A DNA stretch of 64,000 nt from assembly GCA_029781855.1 (NCBI GenBank), contig JAKOVX010000025.1:34927-98926 (forward strand), read 5' to 3'. The DNA is from Acidobacteriota bacterium. GTDB lineage: Bacteria > Acidobacteriota > Blastocatellia > Pyrinomonadales > Pyrinomonadaceae. The notes under the pieces were generated by a model, which saw only the letters and a program-made list of their open reading frames with translations, ran no database searches and had not been told where the DNA came from. Each line of letters starts with the position of its first letter. Positions within the stretch are counted from its first letter, which is position 1. Positions 1-9,031 of this stretch are shown here, one piece after another. The position numbers and the translations under genes are program-made.

Positions 1-578
1 AGGACCTTCGCGATTTTCGGTCGTTGTTCGAATACATCCTCGCACGAGTCGAATGGCACCGCGATCTGCACATATTCAGCCAAACGGCGTTCGACACGCT
101 CGATTACGCAAGCGGAAAAGTGAATTTCGGCAGCAAGGCGATCCTGATGGGCACCGGTGACGCCAAAAGGGCACTCACGCGTGAATTTAGCGGCGATCTG
201 CCGTCCGGAGTGCGAAAGGCCGAGGCCTACTGCGGCGGATGCCTCGTCGTCGAGGGCGAGCCCTACGAAAACGACAAAGAGTTGGCGGATCGTATCGCAA
301 AAAGCGGCAAATTCGACGATTGGCAGATGGTGATCCTGCACGACGACGTTTCGTTCGCCCGCTCGACCGAGAAATTTCTGTGGGCGACGTGGACGCGGTT
401 CGATCCGGCGTCAGACATCTACGCGGCGAATATTGATCTCAAAAACAACCACCTCGGCTACTCGGCACCGATCGTCATCGATGCCCGCACGAAACCGTGG
501 TATCCCGCGGTCGTTGAGCCGCTAGAAGATATTGTTAAGCTGGTCGACGGCCGCTGGGGCGAATATTTCCCAAAGTAA
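1..578 (+). CDS. UbiD-family decarboxylase, C-terminal part (5' end outside window)
   Basis: The reading frame is open to the left edge (first full codon at position 3), so this is the last ~190 residues of a longer protein. The segment MVILHDDVSFARSTEKFLWA followed by TRFDP matches the UbiD-family pattern of a strand ending in DDD/DDV and then a 'WA..TR..P..D' stretch. A late 'IDAR.KPW' segment matches the usual UbiD tail. Known UbiD enzymes use prenylated FMN to decarboxylate unsaturated or aromatic acids, for example in ubiquinone or menaquinone synthesis. The substrate cannot be told because the cofactor-binding part lies outside the window. It is followed after 33 nt by a phosphoesterase gene on the same strand. 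Confidence 0.8.
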   Translation, partial: DLRDFRSLFEYILARVEWHRDLHIFSQTAFDTLDYASGKVNFGSKAILMGTGDAKRALTREFSGDLPSGVRKAEAYCGGCLVVEGEPYENDKELADRIAKSGKFDDWQMVILHDDVSFARSTEKFLWATWTRFDPASDIYAANIDLKNNHLGYSAPIVIDARTKPWYPAVVEPLEDIVKLVDGRWGEYFPK

Positions 579-611
579 GTTCAACAGAAAAACCGGCCGT
601 TTCGCCGATCA

Positions 612-1511
612 ATGAAGAGTCCGCTCAAAAAATACAGGTACCTTTTCGCCGCTCCGGCGGTCATCTTTTTCGTATGCCTGGCGTATTCGTACTACGTTGA
701 ACCGCATCGGCTTGTTCTGAACGCTGTAGACCTGAAGGTAAAGCACCTCGATCCGGCGTTCGACGGAATGAAGATCGTAATGATCAGCGACATTCACGGC
801 GGATCGAATGCCGTGGATGACGCGATGATGGCAAAGGTCGTCGCCCTCGCGAACGAGCAGAACGCCGACCTGATCGTGCTGCTTGGCGATTACGTTTCCG
901 AAACGAACCATGCCATCCCGCCAAATCTCAAAATGCCGATGGCGCATGTCGCCGATTCACTTGCAGGGCTCAAAGCGAAATACGGCGTTCTTGCGGTGCT
1001 GGGCAATCACGACGGATGGTACTGCGATATCTGCGTTCGTAACGAACTGACGCGGGTCGGCTATACGGTACTTGAAAATGAGGTCGCCGTCATCGAACGA
1101 AATGGCAAAAAGCTACGCATACTTGGGCTGCCCGACCACATGAAGATCCGCGACTGGGCGTCGTTCTCGAATGCCGCGAAAGCCGCTCTGGCACCGACCG
1201 ATGGCCAGGGCGACGTCGTCGTCCTTGAACACAGCCCGGACGTGCTGCCGGTGATAACGGACAAACTCCTCATTTCCAAAGACCTGAGGCTGATCCTCGC
1301 GGCCCACACGCACGGCGGGCAGGTCTGGCTGCCGATCCTTGGCACGCCGATCGTGCCGTCGAGTTATGGGCAAAAATATTCCTACGGGCATATCCGTGAG
1401 AATAACGTCGATATGTTCGTCACCACAGGCGTCGGGACCAGCATTTTACCATTTAGATTCATGATGCCGCCGGAGATCGCGGTCGTTACGTTGCGGTCAG
1501 AGAATAATTAG
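612..1511 (+). CDS. membrane-anchored metallophosphoesterase (YkuE/YaeI-like)
   Basis: A 299-residue calcineurin-like phosphoesterase. Residues 9-28 form a hydrophobic N-terminal anchor, which puts the catalytic domain outside the cytoplasmic membrane. The metal-site motifs are in order: D60-x-H62 (ISDIHGG), G92-D93 (LLGDYV), G131-NHD134 (LGNHDGW) and H232-x-H234 (AAHTHGGQ). This is the complete two-metal set, so it should be active. Family members with this layout hydrolyse lipid-linked or other phosphoesters at the membrane; the actual substrate is unknown. The start ATG at 612 lies 33 nt after the decarboxylase gene, so co-transcription is possible. It ends with TAG. Confidence 0.88.
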   Translation: MKSPLKKYRYLFAAPAVIFFVCLAYSYYVEPHRLVLNAVDLKVKHLDPAFDGMKIVMISDIHGGSNAVDDAMMAKVVALANEQNADLIVLLGDYVSETNHAIPPNLKMPMAHVADSLAGLKAKYGVLAVLGNHDGWYCDICVRNELTRVGYTVLENEVAVIERNGKKLRILGLPDHMKIRDWASFSNAAKAALAPTDGQGDVVVLEHSPDVLPVITDKLLISKDLRLILAAHTHGGQVWLPILGTPIVPSSYGQKYSYGHIRENNVDMFVTTGVGTSILPFRFMMPPEIAVVTLRSENN

Positions 1512-1590
1512 CCACAGAGAGCACGGAAGGAAAAGAAGCCTTTTTTTGCGGCGCTTTCTGCGTGTCTTCCATGTTCGATGTGATGCGGGA

Positions 1591-2841
1591 TCATCTCAGC
1601 ATTCCACGGACGTGGCCGAGGACGCCGTCGTTCTGGGCAGGTGTCAGGCCGAGGATCCTGCACATCACGTTGTAGACCTCGACGTTTGAGAACGGCTCGA
1701 CGACCTTCCCCTTTTTGAAGGCTTTCCCATGGGCAACAAAGGTCGCCATCATCGACTGATATTTATTGTCGTAGCCGTGAGCGCCGACCGGACGTCCGAA
1801 ATTCTCGCGCTTCTTTTGCGTTTCGTAACGATCGCGGCTGGTCATGAACCAGCCTTCCTCTGCCGAGCAGACGATAGGGGCGATGCGTTTGCCTACGTTG
1901 TAATGAAGTCGTTCGGGAATTTCCGCTTTTGGCCAACAGGTCGCATGTTGGATGTCTTTGAGCCCGCTGAGAATTTCGGCCTGCTTGCCTTCTTTTGGAA
2001 ATATCTGAACGATCTCGCCGGTCCACAAGATTCGATCCGTTAGATCAAAGTTGAAATAATTATCCATGAGAACGGCGTTTCGCTGATCGACGGTCGCCAT
2101 TCCGTGGTCGGAAACGATGATGATGTTCACTTTGTCGCCGATCTTGCGGGCGTTGAGTCCGGCGACGAGTCGGGCTATACCGGCGTCGACCCTCGCGACC
2201 GCTACTTTGACCTCGTCGGAATCGGGTGAGTATCGGTGCCCCGCATCGTCCGTGTCGCTGAAATACATAGTGATCATCTGCGGACGGGTCGCCGCGGGCA
2301 TATCGAACCAACTCAGCACTGTGTCGACGCGTTCGTCGTTCGGAACCTGGCCGTCATATGACTTCCAGATCGAAGGGCGGCGGCCTGCGATCTCGGCCTC
2401 GGTGCCCGGAAAGAAAAATGCGGCAGACCGCACGCCCTGCTTTTCAGCGGTCACCCAGATCGGCTCGCCCCACCACCAACGCGAATTCTGGACCTCCTCG
2501 CGCTTGTTCAGCGTAAACGTCGTGCCGAAATCCCAGATATTGTTCTCAACGATGCCGTGATGCTCGGGATAGAGTCCGGTAGCGATCGTGTAGTGATTTG
2601 GGAAGGTCTTGGTCGGGAACGACGGGATCATCCATTTTGCACGAACGCCGCTTTTTGCAAGGGCGGTAAGGGTCGGCGGTTTGAACTTGTCAATATAATC
2701 CCAGCGGAATCCGTCCAGCGAGAGCAAAATGACTGTGGGCTTGAGGTCCTTGAGCGGCGTCTGCGCCCGGGCGACCACGGACAACATTAAGACCGCCGCC
2801 AGACAACACACCAGGACACTTGAAATTGATCTCTTTTTCAT
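1591..2841 (-). CDS. secreted ENPP-type nucleotide pyrophosphatase/phosphodiesterase
   Basis: The frame is open further upstream, but the ATG at 2841 begins a clear signal peptide (MKKRSISS, a hydrophobic core, cleavage near ARAQ), giving 416 residues. This belongs to the alkaline-phosphatase superfamily, NPP branch: ILLSLDGFRWDY supplies a metal-binding Asp (D43), and PTKTFPNHY holds the catalytic Thr (about T79) and the NPP-conserved Asn. SDTDDAGHRYSP and VSDHGM supply the remaining Asp/His metal ligands. Eukaryotic and bacterial NPPs split phosphodiester or pyrophosphate bonds of nucleotides or lipids. Being exported, it probably scavenges phosphate or nucleotides in the periplasm. It is divergent from the lipoprotein gene at 2933. 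Confidence 0.9.
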   Translation of the reverse strand: MKKRSISSVLVCCLAAVLMLSVVARAQTPLKDLKPTVILLSLDGFRWDYIDKFKPPTLTALAKSGVRAKWMIPSFPTKTFPNHYTIATGLYPEHHGIVENNIWDFGTTFTLNKREEVQNSRWWWGEPIWVTAEKQGVRSAAFFFPGTEAEIAGRRPSIWKSYDGQVPNDERVDTVLSWFDMPAATRPQMITMYFSDTDDAGHRYSPDSDEVKVAVARVDAGIARLVAGLNARKIGDKVNIIIVSDHGMATVDQRNAVLMDNYFNFDLTDRILWTGEIVQIFPKEGKQAEILSGLKDIQHATCWPKAEIPERLHYNVGKRIAPIVCSAEEGWFMTSRDRYETQKKRENFGRPVGAHGYDNKYQSMMATFVAHGKAFKKGKVVEPFSNVEVYNVMCRILGLTPAQNDGVLGHVRGMLR

Positions 2842-2932
2842 AAATTCACTTGGAAACAATGGAGAAACAACGGAATGTGAATTATTATAGGTGACGCCAA
2901 TCCATAATCCAATTCTTGAAAGGAGAACCATC

Positions 2933-3700
2933 GTGATCAGATCGAACACATTTGTCATACTTCTTTTTGTCGCAACTATCCTGTTTACAGCGGCTTTTGC
3001 CTGCAATTTCAGCACCAACTCGACCAATAGCGGCACGACGCCGACGACGGCCGGTAACACAACGGCTCAATCGCCGGCAAAATCGACTCCGGAAACCGCG
3101 AAAAAAGACATATCAGGTTCTTACTATGCAACGGGTACGAATCCGGGCGGAGGAGGCAACTACAAAGCTGACCTGAAGGTTACGCCGCACGATGACGTCT
3201 ACCAGTTCACGTGGGAATCCGGCGGAAAGTCATACGACGGAGTTGGTGTTCAAACGGGCAGCTCCGTGGCGGTTGCGTTCACCGAGGGCGACAATGGCAA
3301 GGGATGCGGCGTTGTGCTGTATTCGATCGGTTCCGACGGCTCGCTTGACGGAAAAACCGGCTACTGGGGCGTGAACACGATGGAGCGTGAGAAAGCGACC
3401 AGGACGAGCGGCAGCGACCTTGCGGGCAAATATGACATCAGCGGCAAGAATCCCGGCGGCCAGACGTATAGCGGAACACTCGAGGTCTCGAAGGAAGGCG
3501 AAGGTTACGTGTTCAAGTGGGACGCGGGATCTGCATTTCAAGGATTTGGTGTAAAAACCGGTGACAAGGCGGCGGTCGGATTTGGCGGTCAGCAATGTTC
3601 GTTCGTAGCGTACGAAGTGAAGCCGGACGGCACGCTCGAAGGTAAATGGGGCGGTCCGGGTAGTACTTCATTCGGCACGGAGACCGCCAAGAAGAAATAA
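2933..3700 (+). CDS. exported two-repeat protein, lipoprotein-like (paralogue A)
   Basis: The GTG at 2933 is chosen because AAGGAGAA lies just upstream and it starts directly at the signal sequence (IRSNTFVILLFVATILF, then AFAC). The Cys after this core suggests a lipoprotein, though AFAC is not an ideal lipobox. A Ser/Thr/Asn-rich linker follows, then two related ~85-residue domains. Each begins 'ISG.Y...G.NPGG' or 'LAGKYDISGKNPGG', contains a YxFxW strand, a 'GVG/GFGV.TG' turn and a Cys-containing 'CGVVLY' or 'CSFVAY' strand, and ends in 'DGSLDGK' or 'DGTLEGK'. The C-terminus is FGTETAKKK. No named family was recognised. The next gene is a paralogue with the same two-domain design. Confidence 0.82.
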   Translation: MIRSNTFVILLFVATILFTAAFACNFSTNSTNSGTTPTTAGNTTAQSPAKSTPETAKKDISGSYYATGTNPGGGGNYKADLKVTPHDDVYQFTWESGGKSYDGVGVQTGSSVAVAFTEGDNGKGCGVVLYSIGSDGSLDGKTGYWGVNTMEREKATRTSGSDLAGKYDISGKNPGGQTYSGTLEVSKEGEGYVFKWDAGSAFQGFGVKTGDKAAVGFGGQQCSFVAYEVKPDGTLEGKWGGPGSTSFGTETAKKK

Positions 3701-3795
3701 CCTCTGCGAACAAAGGCGGAGTCGGGCAAATCCCTCTTTTGTCCGCACAATGTTGAACGTGCGAATCAGAACGCGTTATCCTGTGTACTCCACAT

Positions 3796-4524
3796 ATGAC
3801 GGCGCTTTCAATTCGCACTTTTCTGTTTATATCGCTTTGCCTCTTTTTCACGTCGTGCCAGACAGGGCCCGACCTTTCCAACATCAATAACAATATGGCA
3901 ACGCCGTCGGCTTCGGCGCCGGCGGAGAAGGAGATCTCCGGCACGTACGCGGTCAACGGAGCTGATGAAAACGGCAATCAACCTTACGAGGGAGCCTTGA
4001 CGCTCACGAACCAGGGCGACACGTACGGATATGAGATCCAGACCTCGAAGATGCGTCGAACCGGCGTCGGCGTGCAATTCGGCGACTCGCTTGCCGCCAC
4101 ATACGCTGACCCGGGTAAAGGCGAAGGCTGCGGCGTGGTTCTCTACAAGATCGCCCGTAACGGCGTGATGGACGGTCGGACGGCCGTCTGGGGAACGACC
4201 GGATACGGCACCGAACACGCAGAACAAACTGCAGGGTCGAACTTTGACGGCAAGTACAAGGTGAACGGCAAGACGTCGGCGGGTGAAGATTATTCCGGAA
4301 CACTCGACGTCAAAAAGTCGCTCGGCGGCTATCAGTTCAACTGGCATACGGGCAAAGATCGAGTCGGGTACGGCGTCTGGCGGGGCTCGACGGCAGCGAT
4401 CACATTTGGCGGACCGCAATGCTACTTTGCACTTTATGACGTCAAGTCGAGCGGCTTGCTTGAGGGCTTTACCGGCGGCGGGAATTCGTTCGCGTTCGGG
4501 ACCGAGACCGCGAAGAAGAGGTGA
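3796..4524 (+). CDS. two-repeat lipoprotein (paralogue B of the preceding gene)
   Basis: A 242-residue protein with a convincing lipoprotein signal: hydrophobic FLFISLCLFF followed by TSC, so the mature protein would be lipid-anchored at Cys21. It keeps the architecture of the preceding gene: two similar domains opening 'ISGTYAVNG' and 'FDGKYKVNG', each with a YxYE/YQFNW strand, a 'GVGVQFG'/'GYGVWRG' turn and a 'CGVVLYKI'/'CYFALYDV' strand. The C-terminus FGTETAKKR is nearly identical to that of its neighbour. The two genes look like a tandem duplication of an ancestral gene that was itself an internal duplication. Function unknown; an envelope location is the only safe inference. Confidence 0.85.
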   Translation: MTALSIRTFLFISLCLFFTSCQTGPDLSNINNNMATPSASAPAEKEISGTYAVNGADENGNQPYEGALTLTNQGDTYGYEIQTSKMRRTGVGVQFGDSLAATYADPGKGEGCGVVLYKIARNGVMDGRTAVWGTTGYGTEHAEQTAGSNFDGKYKVNGKTSAGEDYSGTLDVKKSLGGYQFNWHTGKDRVGYGVWRGSTAAITFGGPQCYFALYDVKSSGLLEGFTGGGNSFAFGTETAKKR

Positions 4525-4541
4525 GGCGGCGAATTTCCTTA

Positions 4542-5525
4542 CTAACTCGGCGTTGAGCCGATCTTCACCAGCAAGAAGGATCCGTTTTCGCCATTAGTTT
4601 TCAACTCCGCTCGGTCTTCGACCGGGAACGCCTCAACCTCACCGAGGCGGATCTCAGTACCGCGGCTGCGGATGGTCATTTTGCCCTCCAAACTAACGAC
4701 GAGTGTTAATTCGCGATCTTTAATTATCAAAAACGGTCGCTCGGCGGGTCCGTTCGATCGGATGATATGAACGTCGGCAAAGCCGTCCGTCGCACTGGCG
4801 ATGCCGGTATCACGGGACACAAAGCCGTCTTCGCCCGACTCGATCCACGCCGCTTCACTCGCGATGTGGCGAACGAATCGCTGGCCGCTGAAACTGCGGT
4901 CCGGGTTAAGTTCGCCGGTTGGAAGATCGATCTCGTGCTCGACCCAGGTCTCGTGTACTGCCGGCACTCCGATCTCGATGACCTCGGTGCCCGCTGCGGC
5001 CTCGAGGACGCGGTGCCGGATCTCCGGCGGCTGGAGCACGCAGTCGCCCGGTTCGAGCCAGAACGGCGGCCCCTGGTCCTCGTAAACGACCTTCACGCGG
5101 CCGCGATGGCAGTAGATCATCTGGAACTCGACCTTGTGATAATGGACATAGTCCGGGACTGGACCGCCGTTCGTCAGCCGAATGTGCGAAGCGATCAGCC
5201 GTCCGCCGAGGCGGCCGGGAACAAGGTCGCGATATTCCATTCCTGCACGGCCAACGATCCAGTCAGAACCGCCGGCGGTAGCGTGCGGCTGATCGTGAAT
5301 TTCCGCGAGTTTCAACCGAATCGTTCGCGGCCGGTTCGAGATTGTCGTATCTGAGCTTGAACCACCCGCTTCCGCAGGTGGTTCCGACAAGACGGCCTCG
5401 CGCGGGGCGTCCGCCGGGAATATCACATCCAGCCGATAACCAAGTTGGCTTGTATGATGGTCGATCGCCGCGTTCAGATCGTCAACGATTATCGTTTCAG
5501 TGGTTGATTCAGAGTCGGTCAGCAT
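4542..5525 (-). CDS. cupin-domain protein
   Basis: A 327-residue protein with a central cupin barrel: motif 1 reads HYHKVEFQMIYCHRGRVKVV (metal-type His/Glu pattern) and motif 2 reads LEPGDCVLQPPEIRHRVLEA. A second, weaker barrel follows towards the C-terminus ('FLIIKDRELTLVVSLEGKM'). The region before the first cupin contains SEPPAEAGGSS, encoded by a 24-bp palindrome (5360-5383) that looks like a repeat inserted in frame. The substrate is unknown; enzymes of this fold include dioxygenases and sugar isomerases. It is followed on the other side by a pirin, also a bicupin, on the same strand. Confidence 0.78.
   Translation of the reverse strand: MLTDSESTTETIIVDDLNAAIDHHTSQLGYRLDVIFPADAPREAVLSEPPAEAGGSSSDTTISNRPRTIRLKLAEIHDQPHATAGGSDWIVGRAGMEYRDLVPGRLGGRLIASHIRLTNGGPVPDYVHYHKVEFQMIYCHRGRVKVVYEDQGPPFWLEPGDCVLQPPEIRHRVLEAAAGTEVIEIGVPAVHETWVEHEIDLPTGELNPDRSFSGQRFVRHIASEAAWIESGEDGFVSRDTGIASATDGFADVHIIRSNGPAERPFLIIKDRELTLVVSLEGKMTIRSRGTEIRLGEVEAFPVEDRAELKTNGENGSFLLVKIGSTPS
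5360..5383. repeat. REP-like palindrome inside the cupin gene
   Basis: The 24-bp sequence has 7-bp complementary ends (AACCACC / GGTGGTT) around a ten-base centre. On the coding strand it reads EPPAEAGG. It falls in a linker upstream of the cupin core, so the frame survives. It looks like a member of a dispersed palindromic repeat family tolerated inside coding sequence. Confidence 0.6.
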
Positions 5526-5550
5526 AAAGAGGCAAAGTTGGAGGTCGGGC

Positions 5551-6441
5551 CTACAGAAGTTTCATTCGTTCCGCCAGATCCTCGTCGCCTGCGGTCGAGA
5601 ATTTGCGGTATTTTCTCACGGCCGGGAATTTGCCGTCCTGCCAGTCGATCGTACGCTGTTTGGCTTCGCCAACGGTGTCGGTAATGAAATTCCAGTAAAT
5701 TACAGTGGGATCGGGAAGCGGTTCGCCGCCGATGAGAACAAACCGCGAATCTTCACCGGCCGTAAACTCAAAAGTGTCTCCAGCCGATAGTTTCGCAAGG
5801 TCGTGACGTTTCACGATATCCGGGCCGATCGTCACGTAACCTTCGCAGACGTAGACGGCTAGTTCGTGCTTCACATTGACCGCAAGGCTTATTTCCGCAC
5901 CTTTTTCCGCGGAAATGTCGACATAGATAAGATCCTGAAACGTCGGGATCGGCGAACGGCGGCCTTCGATCTCGCCGGCGATCAACGTTAAATTTGCGCC
6001 GGGAAGTTGGATCTTTGGCAGATCGGCAGCCGGAAAATTATCGAACGCCGGCTCGACCTGACGCTTACCGTGCGGCAGGCCGACCCAACTCTGGAGACCG
6101 TGGACGCGCGGCTGCGTCGTCGTGACCTGTTCCGCGTGGGTGATGCCTCGTCCGGCTGTCATCCAGTTCACGTCGCCTGATCGTACCACTTGCTCATTGT
6201 CCAGCGAATCGGTATGAAACGCCTCGCCCTCAAACAAATACGTCACCGTCTGCAGCCCGACGTGCGGGTGAGGGGGCACGTCGAACAACTCCGGTGTTAC
6301 CTCTCGTTGGTCAAAATGATCGAGAAATACAAACCCGCCGACCCGGCGCAATTCCCGCCGCGGCAACGCCCGGTGGACGACAAAATCGCCGGGAAGGTAC
6401 GATTCGCTTGCAGGTAAGATTATCTCGACCTTTCTGTACAT
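5551..6441 (-). CDS. pirin family protein
   Basis: The ATG at 6441 gives 296 residues and the normal pirin start (MYRKVEIILP); no good ribosome-binding site is visible, and an in-frame start twelve codons upstream (6477) is also possible. The iron-binding cupin motif is intact: PPHPHVGLQTVTYLFEGE supplies two His, and GRGITHAEQ supplies the third His and the Glu. The PHGKRQVEPAF region is typical of the second half. Pirins bind iron; some have quercetin dioxygenase activity and others act as redox-dependent regulators. Which applies here is not visible. Confidence 0.9.
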   Translation of the reverse strand: MYRKVEIILPASESYLPGDFVVHRALPRRELRRVGGFVFLDHFDQREVTPELFDVPPHPHVGLQTVTYLFEGEAFHTDSLDNEQVVRSGDVNWMTAGRGITHAEQVTTTQPRVHGLQSWVGLPHGKRQVEPAFDNFPAADLPKIQLPGANLTLIAGEIEGRRSPIPTFQDLIYVDISAEKGAEISLAVNVKHELAVYVCEGYVTIGPDIVKRHDLAKLSAGDTFEFTAGEDSRFVLIGGEPLPDPTVIYWNFITDTVGEAKQRTIDWQDGKFPAVRKYRKFSTAGDEDLAERMKLL

Positions 6442-6528
6442 TTCGCTATTGAGCGCCGCGCAACAGAGCAGGAGCAAGCGTAGATTTGCCTGCTCCGTTC
6501 TGAACAGCGATGACGATTACATCTAGCA

Positions 6529-6930
6529 TTAATCTGTCGTGTCGATCGGACCTGACCACTTGAACCACCGAACATTAGGTGACCGCATGTCTGAATCCTC
6601 TATCATATCGTCCCTTGCCCAGCCTCCACTTCCTTCGGATTTAAATAGAAGATATTTGTCATCAAAAAGGTCATTGAGAAATCCGACCACACTTTCTGCA
6701 ACGGCCTCTTCCGGGTCTGCGTCCGTCGCCGCCGCAAGGTAGCTCCCGAAATGGCCATGAGTAATATCGCCGATAGAGACGATCAACTCTTCGCTGTCCA
6801 ATCCGAGAGTAAGATCACCGACACTAGGATGTTTGCCGTCAAATTTAGCAAAACTATCTGAATACTTGTCGATCCGGACTTCGTCCCCAAACGCCTTCTT
6901 GAGAGCTCCGATTATAGCTTCCTTGAGCAT
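6529..6930 (-). CDS. conserved hypothetical small acidic protein
   Basis: 133 residues from the ATG at 6930, which overlaps the asnS stop (TGATG); a GTG one codon upstream is also possible. The protein is acidic with the segments LTLGLDSEELIVSIGDITHGHFG and a C-terminal WFKWSGP. No signal peptide or membrane segment is visible and no family was recognised. The tight overlap means it is translated from the same message as asnS. The LGLDSEELIVSIGD core looks like a small alpha/beta domain, with no catalytic motif. Confidence 0.7.
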   Translation of the reverse strand: MLKEAIIGALKKAFGDEVRIDKYSDSFAKFDGKHPSVGDLTLGLDSEELIVSIGDITHGHFGSYLAAATDADPEEAVAESVVGFLNDLFDDKYLLFKSEGSGGWARDDMIEDSDMRSPNVRWFKWSGPIDTTD

Positions 6931-8240
6931 CACGGTCTCAACCTATACAACATCCTCGGAAACGGAATGGTTTCGCGGACGTGTTCTATGCCGCACATCC
7001 AGGCAACGGTGCGTTCGATGCCCATGCCGAAGCCCGCGTGCGGGACGCTGCCGTAGCGGCGGAGGTCGAGGTACCATTCGAAGGTCGCCTGGTCGAGTCC
7101 GTGATGTTTTAGCTGTTCGATCAGGTAATCGAGGTTCGCGGCTCGCTCGCCGCCGCCGATGATCTCGCCGTAGCCTTCGGGCGCAAGCAGGTCGATGCCG
7201 AGAGCGCATTCGGGGCGATCCTTGTCCACCTCGAAGTAAAATCCTTTGATCGCAGCCGGGAAGTGATGCACGAAAACCGGTTTCCCGTGCTGATTCGACA
7301 GATACGTCTCGTCCGGAGCCCCAAAATCGCCGCCCCATTCGAAATTGTTCTCGAGATCGCCCTTCGCGTGGCCTTCCTGCAGCATTTTGACGGCATCGTC
7401 GTAATGAAGACGCGGGAACGGTGAATTTATCGCTTCGAGCACGGTCGTGTCGCGCTCGAGCGTTTTAAGCTCCTCCTGGCGGTCACTGAGAACGCGTTCG
7501 ACGATCGAGAGGATCAGGCCTTCGCCAAGGTCCATCATGTCCTCGTAGCCGGCGTAAGCGACCTCGGGCTCGACCATCCAGAACTCGGTCAGATGGCGGC
7601 GTGTCTTTGATTTTTCGGCACGAAACGTCGGGCCGAACGCGTACGATTTACCGAATGCGGCAGCGGTCGCTTCGTTGTAGAGCTGGCCGGATTGCGTCAG
7701 ATACGCCTTTTCGTCACCGAAATAGTCGACCTCAAACAACGTCGTCGTGCCTTCGCAAGCGGCGGGCGTAAAGATCGGCGTGTCCGCGAGGGTAAAACCG
7801 TTGTCGTCGAAGTAATCCCGAACGGCCTTGATCACTGTGTGACGGACCTTCAAAACCGCGTGCTGCTTTTTCGAACGGATCCATAGGTGACGGTTGTCCA
7901 TCAGGAACTCGGTCCCGTGCTCTTTCGGCGTAATCGGATAATCGTGGACGTTCTGCAGGACCTCAAGGCCGGTAACGTCCAACTCAACGCCGAGCGACGA
8001 ACGGGTGTCTTCCTTGACGGTGCCGGTGACGATGATCGAGCTTTCCTGGCCCAGTGAATCCGCAACGTCGTACAACGCCTCGTCATTTGGTTTGAAAACT
8101 ACGCACTGCACGATGCCCGTGCCGTCGCGAAGCTGCAAAAACACGAGCTTACCGCTCGAACGCTTGTTGTAGAGCCAGCCCTTGAGGGTGACGGATTCGC
8201 CGATGTGATCTTTTAGTTGGTTGATGTAAGTTTGCGACAT
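6930..8240 (-). CDS. asnS: asparagine--tRNA ligase
   Basis: The frame is open to 8471, but the conventional start is the ATG at 8240 ([22 protein letters not shown]), giving 436 residues, the usual AsnRS length. The N-terminal OB-fold anticodon-binding domain is seen as [20 protein letters not shown]. The class II core follows with motif 2 ([17 protein letters not shown]) and motif 3 ([13 protein letters not shown]). AsnRS rather than AspRS is indicated by the short OB domain, the absence of the bacterial AspRS insertion domain and the overall length. It charges tRNA-Asn in the cytoplasm. Confidence 0.95.
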   Translation of the reverse strand: MSQTYINQLKDHIGESVTLKGWLYNKRSSGKLVFLQLRDGTGIVQCVVFKPNDEALYDVADSLGQESSIIVTGTVKEDTRSSLGVELDVTGLEVLQNVHDYPITPKEHGTEFLMDNRHLWIRSKKQHAVLKVRHTVIKAVRDYFDDNGFTLADTPIFTPAACEGTTTLFEVDYFGDEKAYLTQSGQLYNEATAAAFGKSYAFGPTFRAEKSKTRRHLTEFWMVEPEVAYAGYEDMMDLGEGLILSIVERVLSDRQEELKTLERDTTVLEAINSPFPRLHYDDAVKMLQEGHAKGDLENNFEWGGDFGAPDETYLSNQHGKPVFVHHFPAAIKGFYFEVDKDRPECALGIDLLAPEGYGEIIGGGERAANLDYLIEQLKHHGLDQATFEWYLDLRRYGSVPHAGFGMGIERTVAWMCGIEHVRETIPFPRMLYRLRP

Positions 8241-8334
8241 AAAAATAGGGCAGATACACGGCCGCTCACGAACGTGCCCGCCAAAAGTAAGTTGTTCGAT
8301 TTTATCACAATGCCGTCGAACGACATGAGTACGG

Positions 8335-8934
8335 TCATTCCTCCGAACCGGACGACGAGGCCCACAAATTGATATCTTTCCAGGCTTTGACGCGGGAAAG
8401 ATATTCGCGTACCCAAGCGTATCTTTCGCCGAGGTATTCCCGCCGCTTGGCGTCGACGCCGACGGCGTCAATTCCCAGATTTTCGCAAAGATAGAGCGAG
8501 CGGGCGAGGTGATAGTCCTGGGTCACGACGATCGCACGATCGATGCCGAAAACTGTCTTCGCGCGGACGCACGATTCATAGGTGCGTGTACCGAGGTCGT
8601 CGACGATCAGGTCCGATTCGGGCACGCCAAGTTCAAGCGCGAGTTTCTTCATCGCCGCCGGTTCCTTATTTCCGCCGGAGAGCAATAATTTCGGCGTCTT
8701 TCCTGTTTTGTAGAGTTCAACTCCCGTGAGAACACGGTCGTAAAGGGTGTTCGACGGGGTACCGTCATCTTCGACACGGGCACCTAGAACGATCGCGACA
8801 CGGCCGTCGGCGGGTACGTTCTGTGATGAAAAGATCCGTTCCGTCGAATACGACCTGACACGCAGATTGACGATTATTACCGCAATAAGCGTTAGTAGAC
8901 CGAGAACCGACAGCACGATGAGAAGGCTCTTCAT
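8335..8934 (-). CDS. YdcF/SanA-family membrane protein (DUF218)
   Basis: 199 residues with one N-terminal transmembrane segment (about residues 3-24). The DUF218 core reads [17 protein letters not shown], then LLLSGG, then [15 protein letters not shown] and [14 protein letters not shown]. This matches the SanA/YdcF pattern with its conserved Gly, 'SGG' and 'YHxxR' elements. E. coli SanA affects envelope permeability to vancomycin; the biochemical activity of the family is poorly known. It is divergent from the ABC transporter gene at 9032. Confidence 0.85.
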   Translation of the reverse strand: MKSLLIVLSVLGLLTLIAVIIVNLRVRSYSTERIFSSQNVPADGRVAIVLGARVEDDGTPSNTLYDRVLTGVELYKTGKTPKLLLSGGNKEPAAMKKLALELGVPESDLIVDDLGTRTYESCVRAKTVFGIDRAIVVTQDYHLARSLYLCENLGIDAVGVDAKRREYLGERYAWVREYLSRVKAWKDINLWASSSGSEE

Positions 8935-9031
8935 GTAAAAAGATTAGCATGTGAAGATGACAATCGGCATATTATCGGCCACGGAATGCATACGAGAATG
9001 ATTTCATTATGCTAAAACATATTTATACAAA

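Noticed and set aside
1513..1585. Short 'ccacagagagcacgg' type stretch, with similar words near 29490 and 61545
   Set aside because: It resembles common non-coding degenerate repeats in such genomes, but the copies here are too diverged to define a unit or boundaries.
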